Below, in pieces: positions 33,533 to 45,433 of a DNA stretch of 64,000 nt. The notes beneath the pieces were generated by a model. That model saw only the letters and a list, made by a program, of their open reading frames with translations, was not told the DNA's origin and searched no databases. The stretch is taken from positions 10,230,001 to 10,294,000 of the forward strand of contig NC_039515.1 of the NCBI RefSeq assembly GCF_003672135.1, written 5' to 3'. A program made the translations under genes and the position numbers. How positions within the stretch are numbered: the first letter of the stretch is position 1; each line of letters starts with the position of its first letter. The stretch comes from Ooceraea biroi (lineage: Eukaryota; Arthropoda; Insecta; Hymenoptera; Formicidae).

Positions 33533-34282
33533 GGTGTTTCCTAAGTAAGTAGACAAACTTAAGGAGGATATTCCTTGGCTTATTTTAAGAAGAAAAGGTC
33601 ATATAAACATATGTCCTACTAAACTGCTTTGTTTTCCAAAAAAAAGTACATCACTGTTTTCGTTCACTTTTCGTTTATTATAGAACAGTTTGTGTTATTG
33701 CAAATGAAACAAATGAAAAACAATAGTAACCAAAAAGAAAAATTATAACGAAAAAGAAAATAGTAACTAAAAAGAAAAATAATAACATCACAGTAACTGC
33801 TGAAAATGTCCATCTGCAGCCATGATACACGCCTCAACTCTCCATTAGCAAGACCGTGTACGAAATGCATATCTGCCATTTCGGCGTTTGTGTAATTTAC
33901 CATAATTAATAAAATTACTAAACTTAATAGGAACTAATAAAGTTTGCGTCAAAGATAACGTGATAGCAGTGATGCCGAATAGCGTGCTTTTGCAGTACGA
34001 GTCAACAGCGGTGGAATGGAGTGGGGATGGTCTCGCGGCGGCCGCGCGGCGCAGTCTGAAACGAGCGTTCACTTGCGGCGCCGCGAGACCATCCCCACTC
34101 CATCCTCACCGCTGTTGACTCGTACTGCAAAAGCACGCTATCCGAAAAGTGAACGAAAACAGTGATGTACTTTTTTTGGAAAACAAAGCAGTTTAGGACA
34201 TATGTTTATATGACCTTTTCTTCTTAAAATAAGCCAAGGAATATCCTCCTTAAGTTTGTGTACTTACTTAGGAAACACCCTG
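33530..34282. mobile_element. Deletion derivative of a DD41D element with GC-rich palindrome
   Basis: The termini CAGGGTGTTTCCTAAGTAAG and the inverse bound 753 bases, with TA on both sides (33528-33529 and 34283-34284). On the minus strand 33845-33903 keeps the first codons of a DD41D transposase (VNYTNAEMADMHFVHGLANG); the rest is lost. The inner part 33985-34145 is a GC-rich palindrome (TGCAGTACGAGTCAACAGCG and inverse). Confidence 0.88.
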
Positions 34283-34603
34283 TATATATATACAGGGTGG
34301 TCCACTTAAATCGATCATCTTAAATATTTCACTTGTTTTTGATAATACGAAAAAATGTCTAAGGAAAAAGTTGCACCGTTCGAAGGGGCTATCATGATGA
34401 CAGAACAACAATTTTTTCAAGGCTATTTTTTTCGGAGATTCAAAGGTCAAGATAATTTTTTTAAATGCAACTACATATTTTTGTTTGCGCAATTTTATAG
34501 CCAACATCGAAAGGAGTTCAGCGACCTATGACAACATGACCTTTAAATGATCTTGAACGCGGGAAACAGAAAAATCAAACTTTATGCTCTTCAACACAAA
34601 AAT

Positions 34604-35667
34604 TTATTTAAGGAGGTGTTCGAAATGATGTCCTCCGACTTCAATACATTTTCTAATACGATGCACAAATAATACTCTTACCCTTTCTATCATTTCTGAA
34701 TTTATACTAGCACATGCATTCAAAATGCGCTCTCTCATGTTCTCTTGTGTAGTTGGTACATCATTGTAAACAGTGTTCTTTAACATTCCCCACAAAAAAG
34801 TCTAAAGGATTCAAATCAGGAGAACGTGCTGGACAACTGATATGTCCTCCTCTTCCTATCCAGCGTTCCGGAAACATTTCGTGTAAAACTGTACGTGCAA
34901 CACGTGCGTTATGAGCCGGACAACCATCATGCTGATACCACATTTGTAAACGAGTTTCTAACGGCACCTCTTCCAATAAGTTTGATAATTGTTGGGACAA
35001 AAAATCAGCATATTTTTGCCTATTTAATGTACCATCAATAAAGAAAGGGCCAATGATTCGATTGTGTAAAGCACCACACCATACATTAAGACCATGGACG
35101 TTGACGTTCTACTTGTCGAAGCCACCTTGGATTTTCAACGGACCAATAGTGCATATTTCTTCTATTTACTTGTCCATGGTTAGTGAAAGTTGATTCATCG
35201 GTAAACAATATTCTGTTGAAGAAGAATTCATTGACCTCCAACTGTTGTAGCGCCCATTGACAAAATTCTATTCGATTAATAAAATCATTTCCATGAAGTT
35301 CTTGATGCAATGCAATGTGATATGGATGAAATGAGTGGCGTTTAAGAATGCGTAAAACACTTGTCTTGGAAATACCAGTATTTCTTTGTATTTGTCGAGA
35401 ACTGATATGTGGATTATTTGCCACTGCAGCCAAAACAGTAACTTCTGCTGGTTCATTAGTTTGCAAACGAGGTCGCATTTTCTTACGTGAATAAACACTT
35501 CCAGTTTCACGAAATGTTTTAATAAGACGGTCAAAAGCAGCGCGAGACGGTAAACGCTTTTCAGGGTATCTTTGGCCGTACATTCTCTGCGCCTCTGTAG
35601 AGCTTCTTCCGCTTTCACCGTAAATAAGAAGCATTTCTATTCTTTCCTCTTTCGTATAATCAGTCAT
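34604..35667 (-). pseudogene. DD41D mariner-like transposase, two lesions
   Basis: The minus-strand ATG at 35667 gives MTDYTKEERIEMLLIYGESG. The HTH region includes ISSRQIQRNTGISKTSVLRI. RILFTDESTFTNHGQ holds the first Asp. The frame stops at 35086 after RQRPWS and resumes in another frame with WYQHDGCPAHNARV (second Asp) and SPDLNPLDFF (third Asp), 41 residues apart. A further frameshift near 34795 leads to the C-terminal MRERILNACASINSEMIERV and HHFEHLLK. It is recognisable throughout but not translatable as one chain. Confidence 0.85.
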
Positions 35668-35814
35668 ATTTAAACTCTGATATCGAGAAGCTCAGGAAAT
35701 GAACTGAACTGCGAAAGCATTTCACGATCATAAATATTTACATACACATACACACACGCACGCAATACATGTATGAAATTATTTCAATCTTACATTCCAT
35801 TGAATTCCAGAACA

Positions 35815-35985
35815 TGAGAGTGTTTACCGATGATTCAATGTTCACTAACCATGGACAAGTAAATAGAAGAAATATGAACTATTGGACCGTCGAAAATTTA
35901 AGGTGGCTTCGATGAGTAGAACGTCCATGGAGCCTTAGAAAATGTATTGAAGTCGGAGGACATCATTTCGAACACCTCCTTAAAT
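35815..35985 (+). pseudogene. Inverted, internally deleted transposase copy
   Basis: The plus strand encodes RVFTDDSMFTNHGQVNRRNM, YWTVENLRWLR and, immediately after, RKCIEVGGHHFEHLLK. It joins the first-Asp region directly to the C terminus and drops everything between, in opposite orientation to the main copy. It forms the inner edge of the right end. Confidence 0.85.
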
Positions 35986-36777
35986 AAATTTTTGTGTTGA
36001 AGAGCATAAAGTTTGATTTTTCTGTTTCCCGCGTTCAAGATCATTTAAAGGTCATGTTGTCATAGGTCGCTGAACTCCTTTCGATGTTGGCTATAAAATT
36101 GCGCAAACAAAAATATGTAGTTGCATTTAAAAAAATTATCTTGACCTTTGAATCTCCGAAAAAAATAGCCTTGAAAAAATTGTTGTTCTGTCATCATGAT
36201 AGCCCCTTCGAACGGTGCAACTTTTTCCTTAGACATTTTTTCGTATCATCAAAAACAAGTGAAATATTTAAAATGATCGATTTAAGTGGACCACCCTGTA
36301 TACAGGGTGTTTCAAAAGGTAAGGTCAACCGGCCAGGAGGTGAAAGAGGAGCATGAGTAGAACACATAATGTAAATAAAATTTTTTCATATTCGCTATAG
36401 TTTAGAAGGTATAGCGCTTTATAAGGATGTATGAAAAGTGTGAAATTACTTAATATTTCGAATAATACGTATTTTCAAAAAAAATGTTTTATACAAAAGT
36501 GTAGGGTTTAAAGTTATGCATTACACAGAAAACTTAGAATGACCTTGAATAGTGTTCTCAAGGTCACGTAAAGATAACCTTGGAATTTTTAATGGGCTTT
36601 CCTACATTTTATTACATATTATTGTAGCTTATTTCGAGAGCTTTCCAAAACAGTATAATAAAATAGTTTTTTGTTAAGTACTTTTCGAGTTATAAGGTTT
36701 AAAAGTTACAGTATCACCGTCATTAGAATTACCCAAGATATACCGCGTGGAGGTTGCACGGTCGGATTTATACCTCT

Positions 36778-36835
36778 TTGTGTGTGTGTGTGTGTGTGCG
36801 CGCGCGCGCGCGCGCGTGTACGTGTGTATGCGTGT
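36778..36835 (+). repeat. (TG)n(CG)n microsatellite
   Basis: About ten TG units pass into about nine CG units between the terminus and the 3' end of the transposase. Confidence 0.95.
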
Positions 36836-36905
36836 AAGGTTTTACAGTTAGAAGTAAGCCAGAAGTAAGCATACATTATGGCAAGCAGATTACAATGTTT
36901 CGCGT

Positions 36906-37967
36906 TTACTGCAGTAGGTGTTCAATATGTGCTCCTCTATTGCGTAAGCATAATTCAGCGCGCACTAGGACTTCATGTTTCAGATTATCACACAATCTGC
37001 GCTGTCGTATGTGTGCTGCAGCTTCATGAATCCTTTGCACAAGATAGCCTCTATTTTCTATTACGGAATTGTAAACCATTTCCTTCATACAGCTCCAAAG
37101 AAAAAAGTCTAAAGGTGTCAAATCAGGGGATCGCGGTGGCCATGACACGGGACCTCCCCTTCCAATCCATCGTGCTGGGAAATGCTGGTGTAACCACTGA
37201 CATACCGGACGTGTAAAATGCGCTGGAGCGCCATCTAATTGGTACCACATTTGTCGTCGAGTGTGTAGGGGTATATCTTCCAGTAGTATGTGTAGTCTGT
37301 TATCAAGGAAGTTGAGATATCTGGCACCATTAATTCTGTCTTCCATTATGTAGGGGCCGATTAAATTATTGTCAATAATACCTGCCTAAACATTCACAGA
37401 AAATCGATGTTGGAATGAGATGGGTCGTGTTGCATGAGGATTCACATCAGACCAAACATGTACATTATGCATATTCATAATTCCATCTCGTGTGAATCCC
37501 GCTTCGTCAGTCCACAACGCATGGTTGAGAAAATCTGGTTCATCAATGTTTTTGTGTAGCAACCATCGACAGTACTCGCGACGATATTGATGATCTCGCG
37601 GTAGTAACTCTTGCACGGGCTGTAAATGAAATGGATGTAAACCTTGTCTGTTCAATATTCTCCAAACTGTCGGATGCGGGATATTTACACGATTTGCAAT
37701 ATGTCGAGTACTGATAGATGGGGTTTCACGTACAATATCGAGAATTTCTTCCTCTCGATCCATATTATGCCTTGGACGACCAACGTGATGTTGTGGTTGA
37801 AGTACACCTGTCTCTCCCATCCTTCGATGTAAGGTTTCAAACACTCGTCTTTTAGGATGTTGTCGCCGCGGAAATCGTATCTGGTATTGTCTCTCAGCTG
37901 CAGCAGCATTGCCATCACAAAGTCCATACAGATAATGCATATCGCGATATTCTTCGTTGCTAAACAT
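36906..37967 (-). pseudogene. DD41D mariner-like transposase, single nonsense codon
   Basis: The minus-strand ATG at 37967 gives MFSNEEYRDMHYLYGLCDGN. The HTH region has STRHIANRVNIPHPTVWRIL. First Asp is in ALWTDEAGFTRDG. A TAG at 37386-37388 replaces what should be Trp after FSVNV; the same frame then continues to the end. The second Asp is in MWYQLDGAPAHF, where Leu replaces the usual His, and the third is in SPDLTPLDFFLW, 41 residues on. The C terminus is GAHIEHLLQ. At 353 codons it is full length, with only this one stop, so it is the least damaged of the DD41D genes here. Confidence 0.9.
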
Positions 37968-38060
37968 GTTTGCTTTCTGTTATCACGATACAAAAGAAAC
38001 TGCATATGTGGATTAACACTGTTTATTAACTTGAATTTCTTCCTTTCGATGAACGGCTTT

Positions 38061-39270
38061 CTCAAGAGACAGAAAAAGTGGGTATACCTATAAAAGTGGG
38101 TATAATTTCTATATATAGAAACATGTTATATACGACTATATATGATGATGTATAAAATATTATCTCACAATTACACAAAATCACAATTGTACAAAAAGAC
38201 AATACGCAAATTACTTTTCTACTTATTTTTAAATTATTTTTCTTATTATTGATTGTACATAATATATGTGATCAGAAATTATACAAGAGAAAGGAAGTAT
38301 GTATGGACATGTATGGACATATTTGATACATAATTTTATATGTTTCTATATAATTACGTACAGTTTTATATGATATCATACAGCACAGAAGCTTGCAGCA
38401 ATATTGCAGTAATATTGCAACATTGCTGAAACGTTGCTGCAATGTTGCAATATTACTGCAATATTGCTGCAAACTTCTGTGCTGTATGGGATGATATATA
38501 AAAAATTTTTTACCGGGAAGTATCTTGAATAAATTACTTATATTGAATATTTATTTGTAATTTGGATTTATGTGGTGTGCGTATGTATATTTATATGTTA
38601 TATAAAAATAACATATCTTTTAAAATAATATATCCTTTAGTGACAAAATATTTATAAAATGTAAAATATTTATAAAATTTTAGAAATAGAATGGGCCCCT
38701 CCAGTGCCTATTCTCGTGAGAACGCAACCAACATTATTTCATCTCTCCGATTGCACGGCTGCTCGCTTGTGTGCTACGTTGCCGCATGTGTTAGCGTCGG
38801 AAAAGTGGCATCTCTGCCGCAGAGCTCGTACGATTCACGAGCTACGATTTACGTACGATCGCAACGCCATCTATCAGAACATCGAGCAACTACTCTTGTG
38901 CTCTTGGACACGATTTGACAGATGTGTATATACAGAAAGTTTATTACATAGATAACTGTTTTATTACACTTCTGAATTCTTTTTTCAAAGCTTCCTTACA
39001 TTCCTTCATTCTGTCCCTTTGTCAATGACTCTTTATTTTGTACGTACAAACTGCACAACTTTTATATTATGCACATTATTGTACTAGGTTAGGTCACAAG
39101 CCGGTAATAAAAATGTACTGTTTAAATTTTTTTTCTTTTTTAACATAAATTTGGAGTCATTGACAAGCATTTCTATCTGTACTGTAATTGTGGAGAAGGA
39201 TTTGTTGTTTTGTGTAACCAAAAAAGAGTTATTTATGTAATAAAATTCTTTAATTTCGATGATGGCAACA
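38061..39270. other. AT-rich stretch with a perfect-looking hairpin
   Basis: No gene was supported. The hairpin at 38375-38487 is listed separately. The part 38695-38900 is GC-richer but carries no recognisable domain. Confidence 0.5.
38375..38487. repeat. Hairpin element (MITE-like)
   Basis: CATACAGCACAGAAGCTTGC pairs with its inverse over arms of about 53 bases and the interior repeats GCAATATTGCAGTAATATTGC. ATGATAT precedes the left end and recurs two bases beyond the right end, a possible target duplication. Confidence 0.75.
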
Positions 39271-39300
39271 CTGTTTCACTAGCGACTCCAGGATCGCCTT
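39271..39300 (+). repeat. Putative CACTA-type terminus
   Basis: CACTGTTTCACTAGCGACTC precedes the transposase. The same sequence with two changes is at 45739, and an inverted form lies at about 45434-45457. Confidence 0.5.
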
Positions 39301-39379
39301 AAAAGAACAATTAAGTAAAATTATAAATTATAAATTTATAAGGGAACAGTTAAGATGGAGCTGTGTAAATGAAAAAGAT

Positions 39380-41181
39380 GTTATTAATGGTGATACTTAT
39401 AAAAGATTACTTGAAAATGATATAATATCAAACCGAGACATTACTTTGCAATGGAATACTGATGGTGTTCAAGTGCACAAATCATCAAAAATGCAATTGT
39501 GGCCAATTCAAATCTGTATCAATGAATTGCCTTTCAAGATTCGAAAAAACAATATTTTATTATGCGATTTATGGTATGGCCCTGAAAAACCAAATATGAA
39601 TACTTTCCTTCAACCTTTTGTTGAAGAACTTAATATTTGACATTCTGAAGGCATTCAATGTTTTGTTCCTCATACTGTTACAATACGAGTTCATACATTA
39701 TTGTCCTCTGTTGATTCTATGGCGAGACCTTTGCTGCAAAGCATAAAAACTTTTAGAGGCAATCAAGGATGTTCGTTTTGCCTTCATCCAGGTGAGGAGC
39801 ATACTGTTGAACGTGGTAAAACTAGGTTGTATCGAGGCAATTTAGGGGCAAAAAGAAGTCTTGAGCAATATAAAAGTGATTGTTTGAAAGTTATAAGAAA
39901 TGATGAAATTCGTAACGGAATTAAAGGTCCGTCAATACTAATGCTATTAACTGGATTTAATGTAATTGATTCTTTTGTACCAGAGTACATGCATTGTGTA
40001 TTATTAGGAGTTGTAAGAACTATGGTATTGTGGTGGATGAATGGGAAAAATAAAGATAAACCTTTTTACATTGGTAATAATACTAAAGTAAAAAAATGGA
40101 TGAAATATTGCTTTCTATGAAACCACCTATTGAAATTACGAGAACTCCACGATCTCTACGTGATATAAAATTATGGAAAGCTTCAGAATGGAAAAATTTT
40201 CTTCTTTATTACTCTTGTAGTTGCCTTGAAGGTGTTAATATGCCAAAGAAGTATATAAATCACTGGTTTCTATTAATATATAGTATTCATATTTTCCTTA
40301 AGGATCAATTTTCCGAGACAGAATTTGAAAACGCTAAGAAGGCACTTACAACATTTGTTCTTTCTATTGAAGATATATATGAAACGTCAGAACTTATGAA
40401 ATATAATTTTCATCTGCTTCTCCATATCCCCAAGAGTGTCAAAAATTTTGGAGCATTATGGGCTGTATCTGCCTTTCCTTATGAACATTTTAATGGTGTG
40501 CTGTCTAAAATGTTCAAAAAATCCCAATCAGTTCCTATACAGAGTTGCAAAAATTATCTAAGAATGTGTGCGCTTCAAGAAATGGTTTCTGATATCTTGT
40601 CAAATGAGAACTGTTCATTTATTACAAAAATTTTGTATGAAAAATTTGCTTTACAAAAATATTCATCAAAGTACTGTTTAAAGTATGGGAACTTTTTACG
40701 TCTGTTTGGCGTTCCACGTATAGGTACTTTAACTTTACGTGAAAAAGTTGTAATTGAAACTTTGATTGATCATGAGATACTAAATTTTAATGTACAATTT
40801 TTTAAGCGTTTTATATATAAAAATGTTGTATATCACACCGAAGAATATGAAGGTATGATTAAAAGGACAAACAATATCGTTCAAGTACAGAATAAGGAAT
40901 TCGTGTCTATTATTCGCATTATATTTGTCAACACCGCCTTAGGTAATAAGCAACATTGCGTTCTTTTTGGATTAAAATTGTAATCTACTGGCGAATCTTT
41001 ATATAGATTTGAAGCAAATCGTATTACTTCTAACTCCATTTTTAGTGTAGTTGAGCAAACAAATGAACTTGTAGCTATCTTTCCACAAATGTTATTAACA
41101 AAATGTATTATAACACAATATCCAAATAATATAAGAAAATTTTCTTGTTTTCCTTTAGTGAATTCAGTTGAAAGAGACTAA
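39380..41181 (+). pseudogene. CACTA/EnSpm (TNP2-like) transposase
   Basis: Key segments in order: LQWNTDGVQVHKSSKMQLWP, NNILLCDLWYGPEKPNMNTF, FRGNQGCSFCLHPGE, IKGPSILMLL, VPEYMHCVLLGVVRTMVLWW, ITRTPRSLRDIKLWKASEWK, NFHLLLHIPKSV and ALWAVSAFPYEHFNGVLSKM. This is the pattern of tnp2-like transposases known from animal CMC elements. A TGA at about 39640 and a frameshift in an A-tract near 40095 break the frame. A TAA at 40981-40983 is followed by 65 more sense codons in frame (EANRITSNSIFSVVEQTNEL) to 41181, which look like the true C terminus. The 5' end, including any upstream exons, was not found. Confidence 0.85.
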
Positions 41182-41809
41182 ATTCTGCGCAATAATAAGA
41201 AAGGCAGTTCATGAGATTCTGCTACAATTGAGGTATAGTTGATGTATACTTAATAAATCGTTTGACTTAATATATCATTTGATATACATCTTGTTTATTT
41301 TAAATTGACCTATTTCTTGCTATCCTGATTTATAAAATCTTTGCTGTCGAATTTAAATATTGATAGAAGTACTGAACCTCAGTAATTTAGATATTGGCAG
41401 CGTGTAGTTTATCACCAGTACAGTATTATATATTAGTATTTAAGTATTGAAATCACTCACAAGGTAGTATTTAATCATTGCAATCCTAAGTATTGAAATA
41501 CTTGTAACTATTATAAATTCTATATTTGAATCATAGCAGATCAAGAGACACGGTAGTGTCTCGCGCCAAGTATACGCGCAGCGAGACCGCACCGTGACAC
41601 TATTACGCGAAGCGACGCTTTCGCAGACACTCAGATTATTAGATCTCAATAACTGCTGAACTTCTAAGTAGGCTCAATGGATAGCTTGGGGTCGAATTAT
41701 ACAACAAAATTACCTTTTTAAAAAAAGGTATAAAAAAACGCCAAGTATAAGCGCCCGCAGTTCTTTCAAACCCGAAATTCTTTCAAAAAAGAACTCTACA
41801 AAACTGATA

Positions 41810-43440
41810 TCTTTCAAACCCGAAGTGCTTTCAAAAAAGAACTCTACAAAATTAATGATATTAACAAATTGCGCCAACTACAATAGGTATTTATGCAAAC
41901 CAGAAAATCTATTACTTTTTATTATTACTCTTTGGCCGATATTTATTGTTGATTCTTATTTAAAACCATATTAAGTACAATTATAAGATATTTGAAACCA
42001 ATCACACAGCCGTATTAGCATCTTAAGACATTACTTCAGATCGCGTCTGGAAATACGAACGGACTATGAATACTGGCCTTTGATATTAAAGTGCTATATC
42101 CAGTTAATAATATATGATTCTGTAATGACAGTTTTTAGCACATATTGTTTTACATTACATTCAACATACAAATAAATATTGTAATATTATTATCTCCTAG
42201 TCCGCATTTATCTCCTAGTCCGTTCTTATTTCCAGATGATCTGAAGTAATAATGTCTTAAGATGCTAATGCGGCTCTGTGATTGGTTTCAAACATCTTAT
42301 GATTGTACTTAACACGGCCTTAAAGATTTTATTGGAAAAATAAAGGGTATAATAATAATAAGCAGATATTTTTATACGATAAATATTTTAATACATATAC
42401 ATGTATAAATATGTCAATACAAATGTGTTTTTTTAAAATACTTGGCGCTGATAAACCGAATAAAACATTCTCAACAAATCGAACCAATATGTTAATTGCC
42501 TTATTCTCTTTCTTCCTCTCTTGTGAATGTGTGTGTGTATTTCGGCGATGTGTTATGTAAGTTAGGTGTGTGTTTGCCCCTCTCTCGTATGCGCGCGCGC
42601 GTGTGTGAGACATTAGAGTTAAGTATAGAATAAGTGTAATTAACTACATTTGTACATATATTTTATGTATTTCGGCAAGTTGTTGTGTAAATTAGAGTCT
42701 AAGCAAATTATTGTAATGTTTAGATTATTTAAATACTAAGAGAATTTTTTATTCGGTTTAGCAGCGCCAAGTATTTTAAAAAAACACATTTGTATTGACA
42801 TATTTATACATGTATATGTATTAAAATATTTATCGTATAAAAATATCTGCTTATTATTATTATACCCTTTATTTTTCCAATAAAATCTTTAAGGCCGTGT
42901 TAAGTACAATCATAAGATGTTTGAAACCAAACACAGAGCCGCATTAGCATCTTAAGACATTATTACTTCAGATCATCTGGAAATAAGAACGGACTAGGAG
43001 ATAAATGCGGACTAGGAGATAATAATATTACAATATTTATTTGTATGTTGAATGTAATGTAAAACAATATGTGCTAAAAACTGTCATTACAGAATCATAT
43101 ATTATTAACTGGATATAGCACTTTAATATCAAAGGCCAGTATTCATAGTCCGTTCGTATTTCCAGACGCGATCTGAAGTAATGTCTTAAGATGCTAATAC
43201 GGCTGTGTGATTGGTTTCAAATATCTTATAATTGTACTTAATATGGTTTTAAATAAGAATCAACAATAAATATCGGCCAAAGAGTAATAATAAAAAGTAA
43301 TAGATTTTCTGGTTTGCATAAATACTCAACTAAAGTAATAGATTTTCTGGTTTGCATAAATACCTATTGTAGTTGACGCAATTTGTTAATATCATTAGTT
43401 TTGTAGAGTTCTTTTTTGAAAGAACTTCGGGTTTGAATTA
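41810..43440. repeat. Palindrome with ~640-680 bp near-identical arms
   Basis: The left arm, about 41810-42465, is the inverse of about 42755-43440 (for example AGCCGTATTAGCATCTTAAG and AAAATACTTGGCGCTG with their inverses). The ~290-base spacer has CA/GT and CG tracts and a duplicated TATTTCGGC motif. Short direct repeats, GAACTCTACAAAA on the left and TAGATTTTCTGGTTTGCATA on the right, mark the outer ends. No gene is supported inside. Confidence 0.9.
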
Positions 43441-43612
43441 CTGATGACAGTACTTCGAATACTGAAAATAAGTAATTAATTACTGGATAATCAGTATTAA
43501 ATTTCTGTAAGGGTTATTTTTATACTTATTTTTGTACTTTTATATGTATTGGTATTTGTCATTAGTAAAATATGAATCATATCTTATAGCACGTACAAGA
43601 AAAAAAAATAGT

Positions 43613-44961
43613 ATGCCATCTCCTCTTTCAACATACATATCAACTAATGCTGCCACGAGTAAGTAAATTAAATTCTATTCATTATATATCATTTAATTTA
43701 CTTTAGAAGAGAAAATGAGAAAAATGAACCATATTGATATTTCGATGGATCCTGCTAGCGCTACATCCTCAAATAATAGATCCACATCCTTAAGCAATAG
43801 CACTACATCCACGAGTACTATTTGTGATGAAGACAATAGAGAACAGAATGGTACGCTCATAAATTTCTGTTTATATTATAATTGAATTTCCTATTGTTAC
43901 GATTTATTCGTGCAGAGTAGCGTTCCACCATTAACACTAAACGCTCTTCAGTCGAGACGGGTTTAGAAGGATTGCTTCTTGAAGTTATGAACGGATTTAT
44001 TGAGGTTTACAGGCAAGACGAGAATACAGGCACGCGCAAGCTCTCTGCTGTTTCTTAATATATAACCGAAAAAAACAATGTCGCAAACCTAATAATACAC
44101 GAAAACCAAAGCTATGCATGCCTACCAATATAAGCAAAAAGAAAACGAAAAGTTCAGCCAATCATTGTATTCTACACCTATAATAAGAAATGAAGGCATA
44201 TTAGTGGCAATAACAGGAAAATTAATATTAATTATATCCATAATATATAATGCAACATAAATATTATATTTTCTAGAAAAAGAAATCGAAATTTATGTGC
44301 CACCTTCTTTGTCCTCTACTTCTATTCCTATACATATATCGTCCCACTTCAATCGCAAAATTAAACAGTATCAATAACATTGATACAATAAATGGTATAT
44401 ACAAATATTAATCCTTCATCAATGCTAAATTTTGCTTCTGTGTGTTATTCAGATTTAACTATAGATAATAAAATAATATTCCAGATGATAACAATCTTTT
44501 TCTGGAAGAAGTTACTCTTCCTGTTGTTCTGAAAGATAATATTAACACAGTAGAGGATGGACAAAATCCAACAGAATGTCATACATGTTGCAGTAAGTAT
44601 TAGATCACATAATTTCTAACAATTTGAGTTATTTATGTTTTTCAGTAGTATATATTACATAATAGTATATAATATAAAAACATTAATAATAATATAAATA
44701 AAAAACATAATAGAAAAAAACATGATAATAAATGAATATTTGTCTTTTATATTTGTTATAGATGCATGCCGTGAAAAACAAAATATGATCATAAACAAAT
44801 TAAATTTAGTGATAAATTTACTCACCAATCCTGAAACTAACCAAGCAAGTACAACAGAGACATACAACAATTTATTACCAGATTTCCAGTTAGCAACAAC
44901 AGATGAATTCCTGAAATTCGAACAAGAGTTACAAACAGATAGAGAAATCCCAAAACAATTT
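43613..44961 (+). CDS. Four-exon gene with DUF4806-like C-terminal part
   Basis: Proposed exons are 43613-43658, 43707-43850, 44485-44592 and 44762-44961. All introns begin GT and end AG, and the phases agree at every junction (1, 1, 1), leaving one open frame of about 165 codons. The start is MPSPLSTYISTNAAT. A Ser/Thr/Asn-rich middle follows, then HTCC and NACREKQNMIINKLNLVI, and finally LPDFQLATTDEFLKFEQELQ, which resembles the beginning of DUF4806. The last exon runs into a GTGAGT donor after KQF; no later exon was found before the hairpin at 45055. It lies downstream of the CACTA transposase on the same strand, so it may be the element's second gene. A host gene is also possible. Confidence 0.6.
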
Positions 44962-45054
44962 GTGAGTATTTTACATACCATTTGCAAAATTCTTCTTTAA
45001 TAAAAAGAACACGAGTCTTCTTTTTCTTCTTCTTCTTCTTTAACATATTACCTA

Positions 45055-45182
45055 GGGTACGTTCCACTTGACGCCTCCAACGACGCGAGCATCATTAATT
45101 CTATCTTTATTCAATCTTCATTGAACAATAAAGACAGAATGACGCTCGCGTTGTTACGATCGTCAAGTGGAACGTAACCCTA
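45055..45182. repeat. Hairpin element (MITE-like), GGGTACGTTCCACTTGACG ends
   Basis: The arms GGGTACGTTCCACTTGACG and inverse enclose ATTCTATCTTTATTCAAT...AGAAT. The central 43 bases closely match the centre of the hairpin at 60321-60432, although the arms differ. Confidence 0.8.
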
Positions 45183-45433
45183 TTATTTCACTTAACACGA
45201 TCTTGTATTAACAATTGACTGAAGAGGTCCGTACATACAACACACTCATACATACCGGCTACTGAGTGTATCCAGTAGCACGACCGCTAGGCCCGTTCTA
45301 CAATTAAGTCGCTGAATACTTAAAGCGCTTCATGCGCATTGACAAAACGGAACGATTTCGAAGCGCTGCACAACAGTAATGCAGTCTATGCGTTTCATGC
45401 GCAACTCGGAACGTACCCTATGTAGAACGGGTT

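Larger units (their letters stand above)
34293..36298. mobile_element. DD41D element whose two ends are both copies of one end
   Basis: CAGGGTGGTCCACTTAAATCG and the inverse bound 2,006 bases with TA flanks. The terminal ~340 bases at each side, including the last codons of the transposase, are inverted copies of one another. The right end is therefore not a normal 5' end but an inverted 3' end with a deleted transposase copy attached. Confidence 0.88.
36303..38060. mobile_element. DD41D element, left end only
   Basis: CAGGGTGTTTCAAAAGGTAAG begins at 36303 after TA and abuts the previous element. The minus-strand transposase follows. No matching inverted terminus was found after 37967, so the right end is lost or diverged. 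The first ~500 bases contain AGGTCA-type motifs. Confidence 0.7.
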
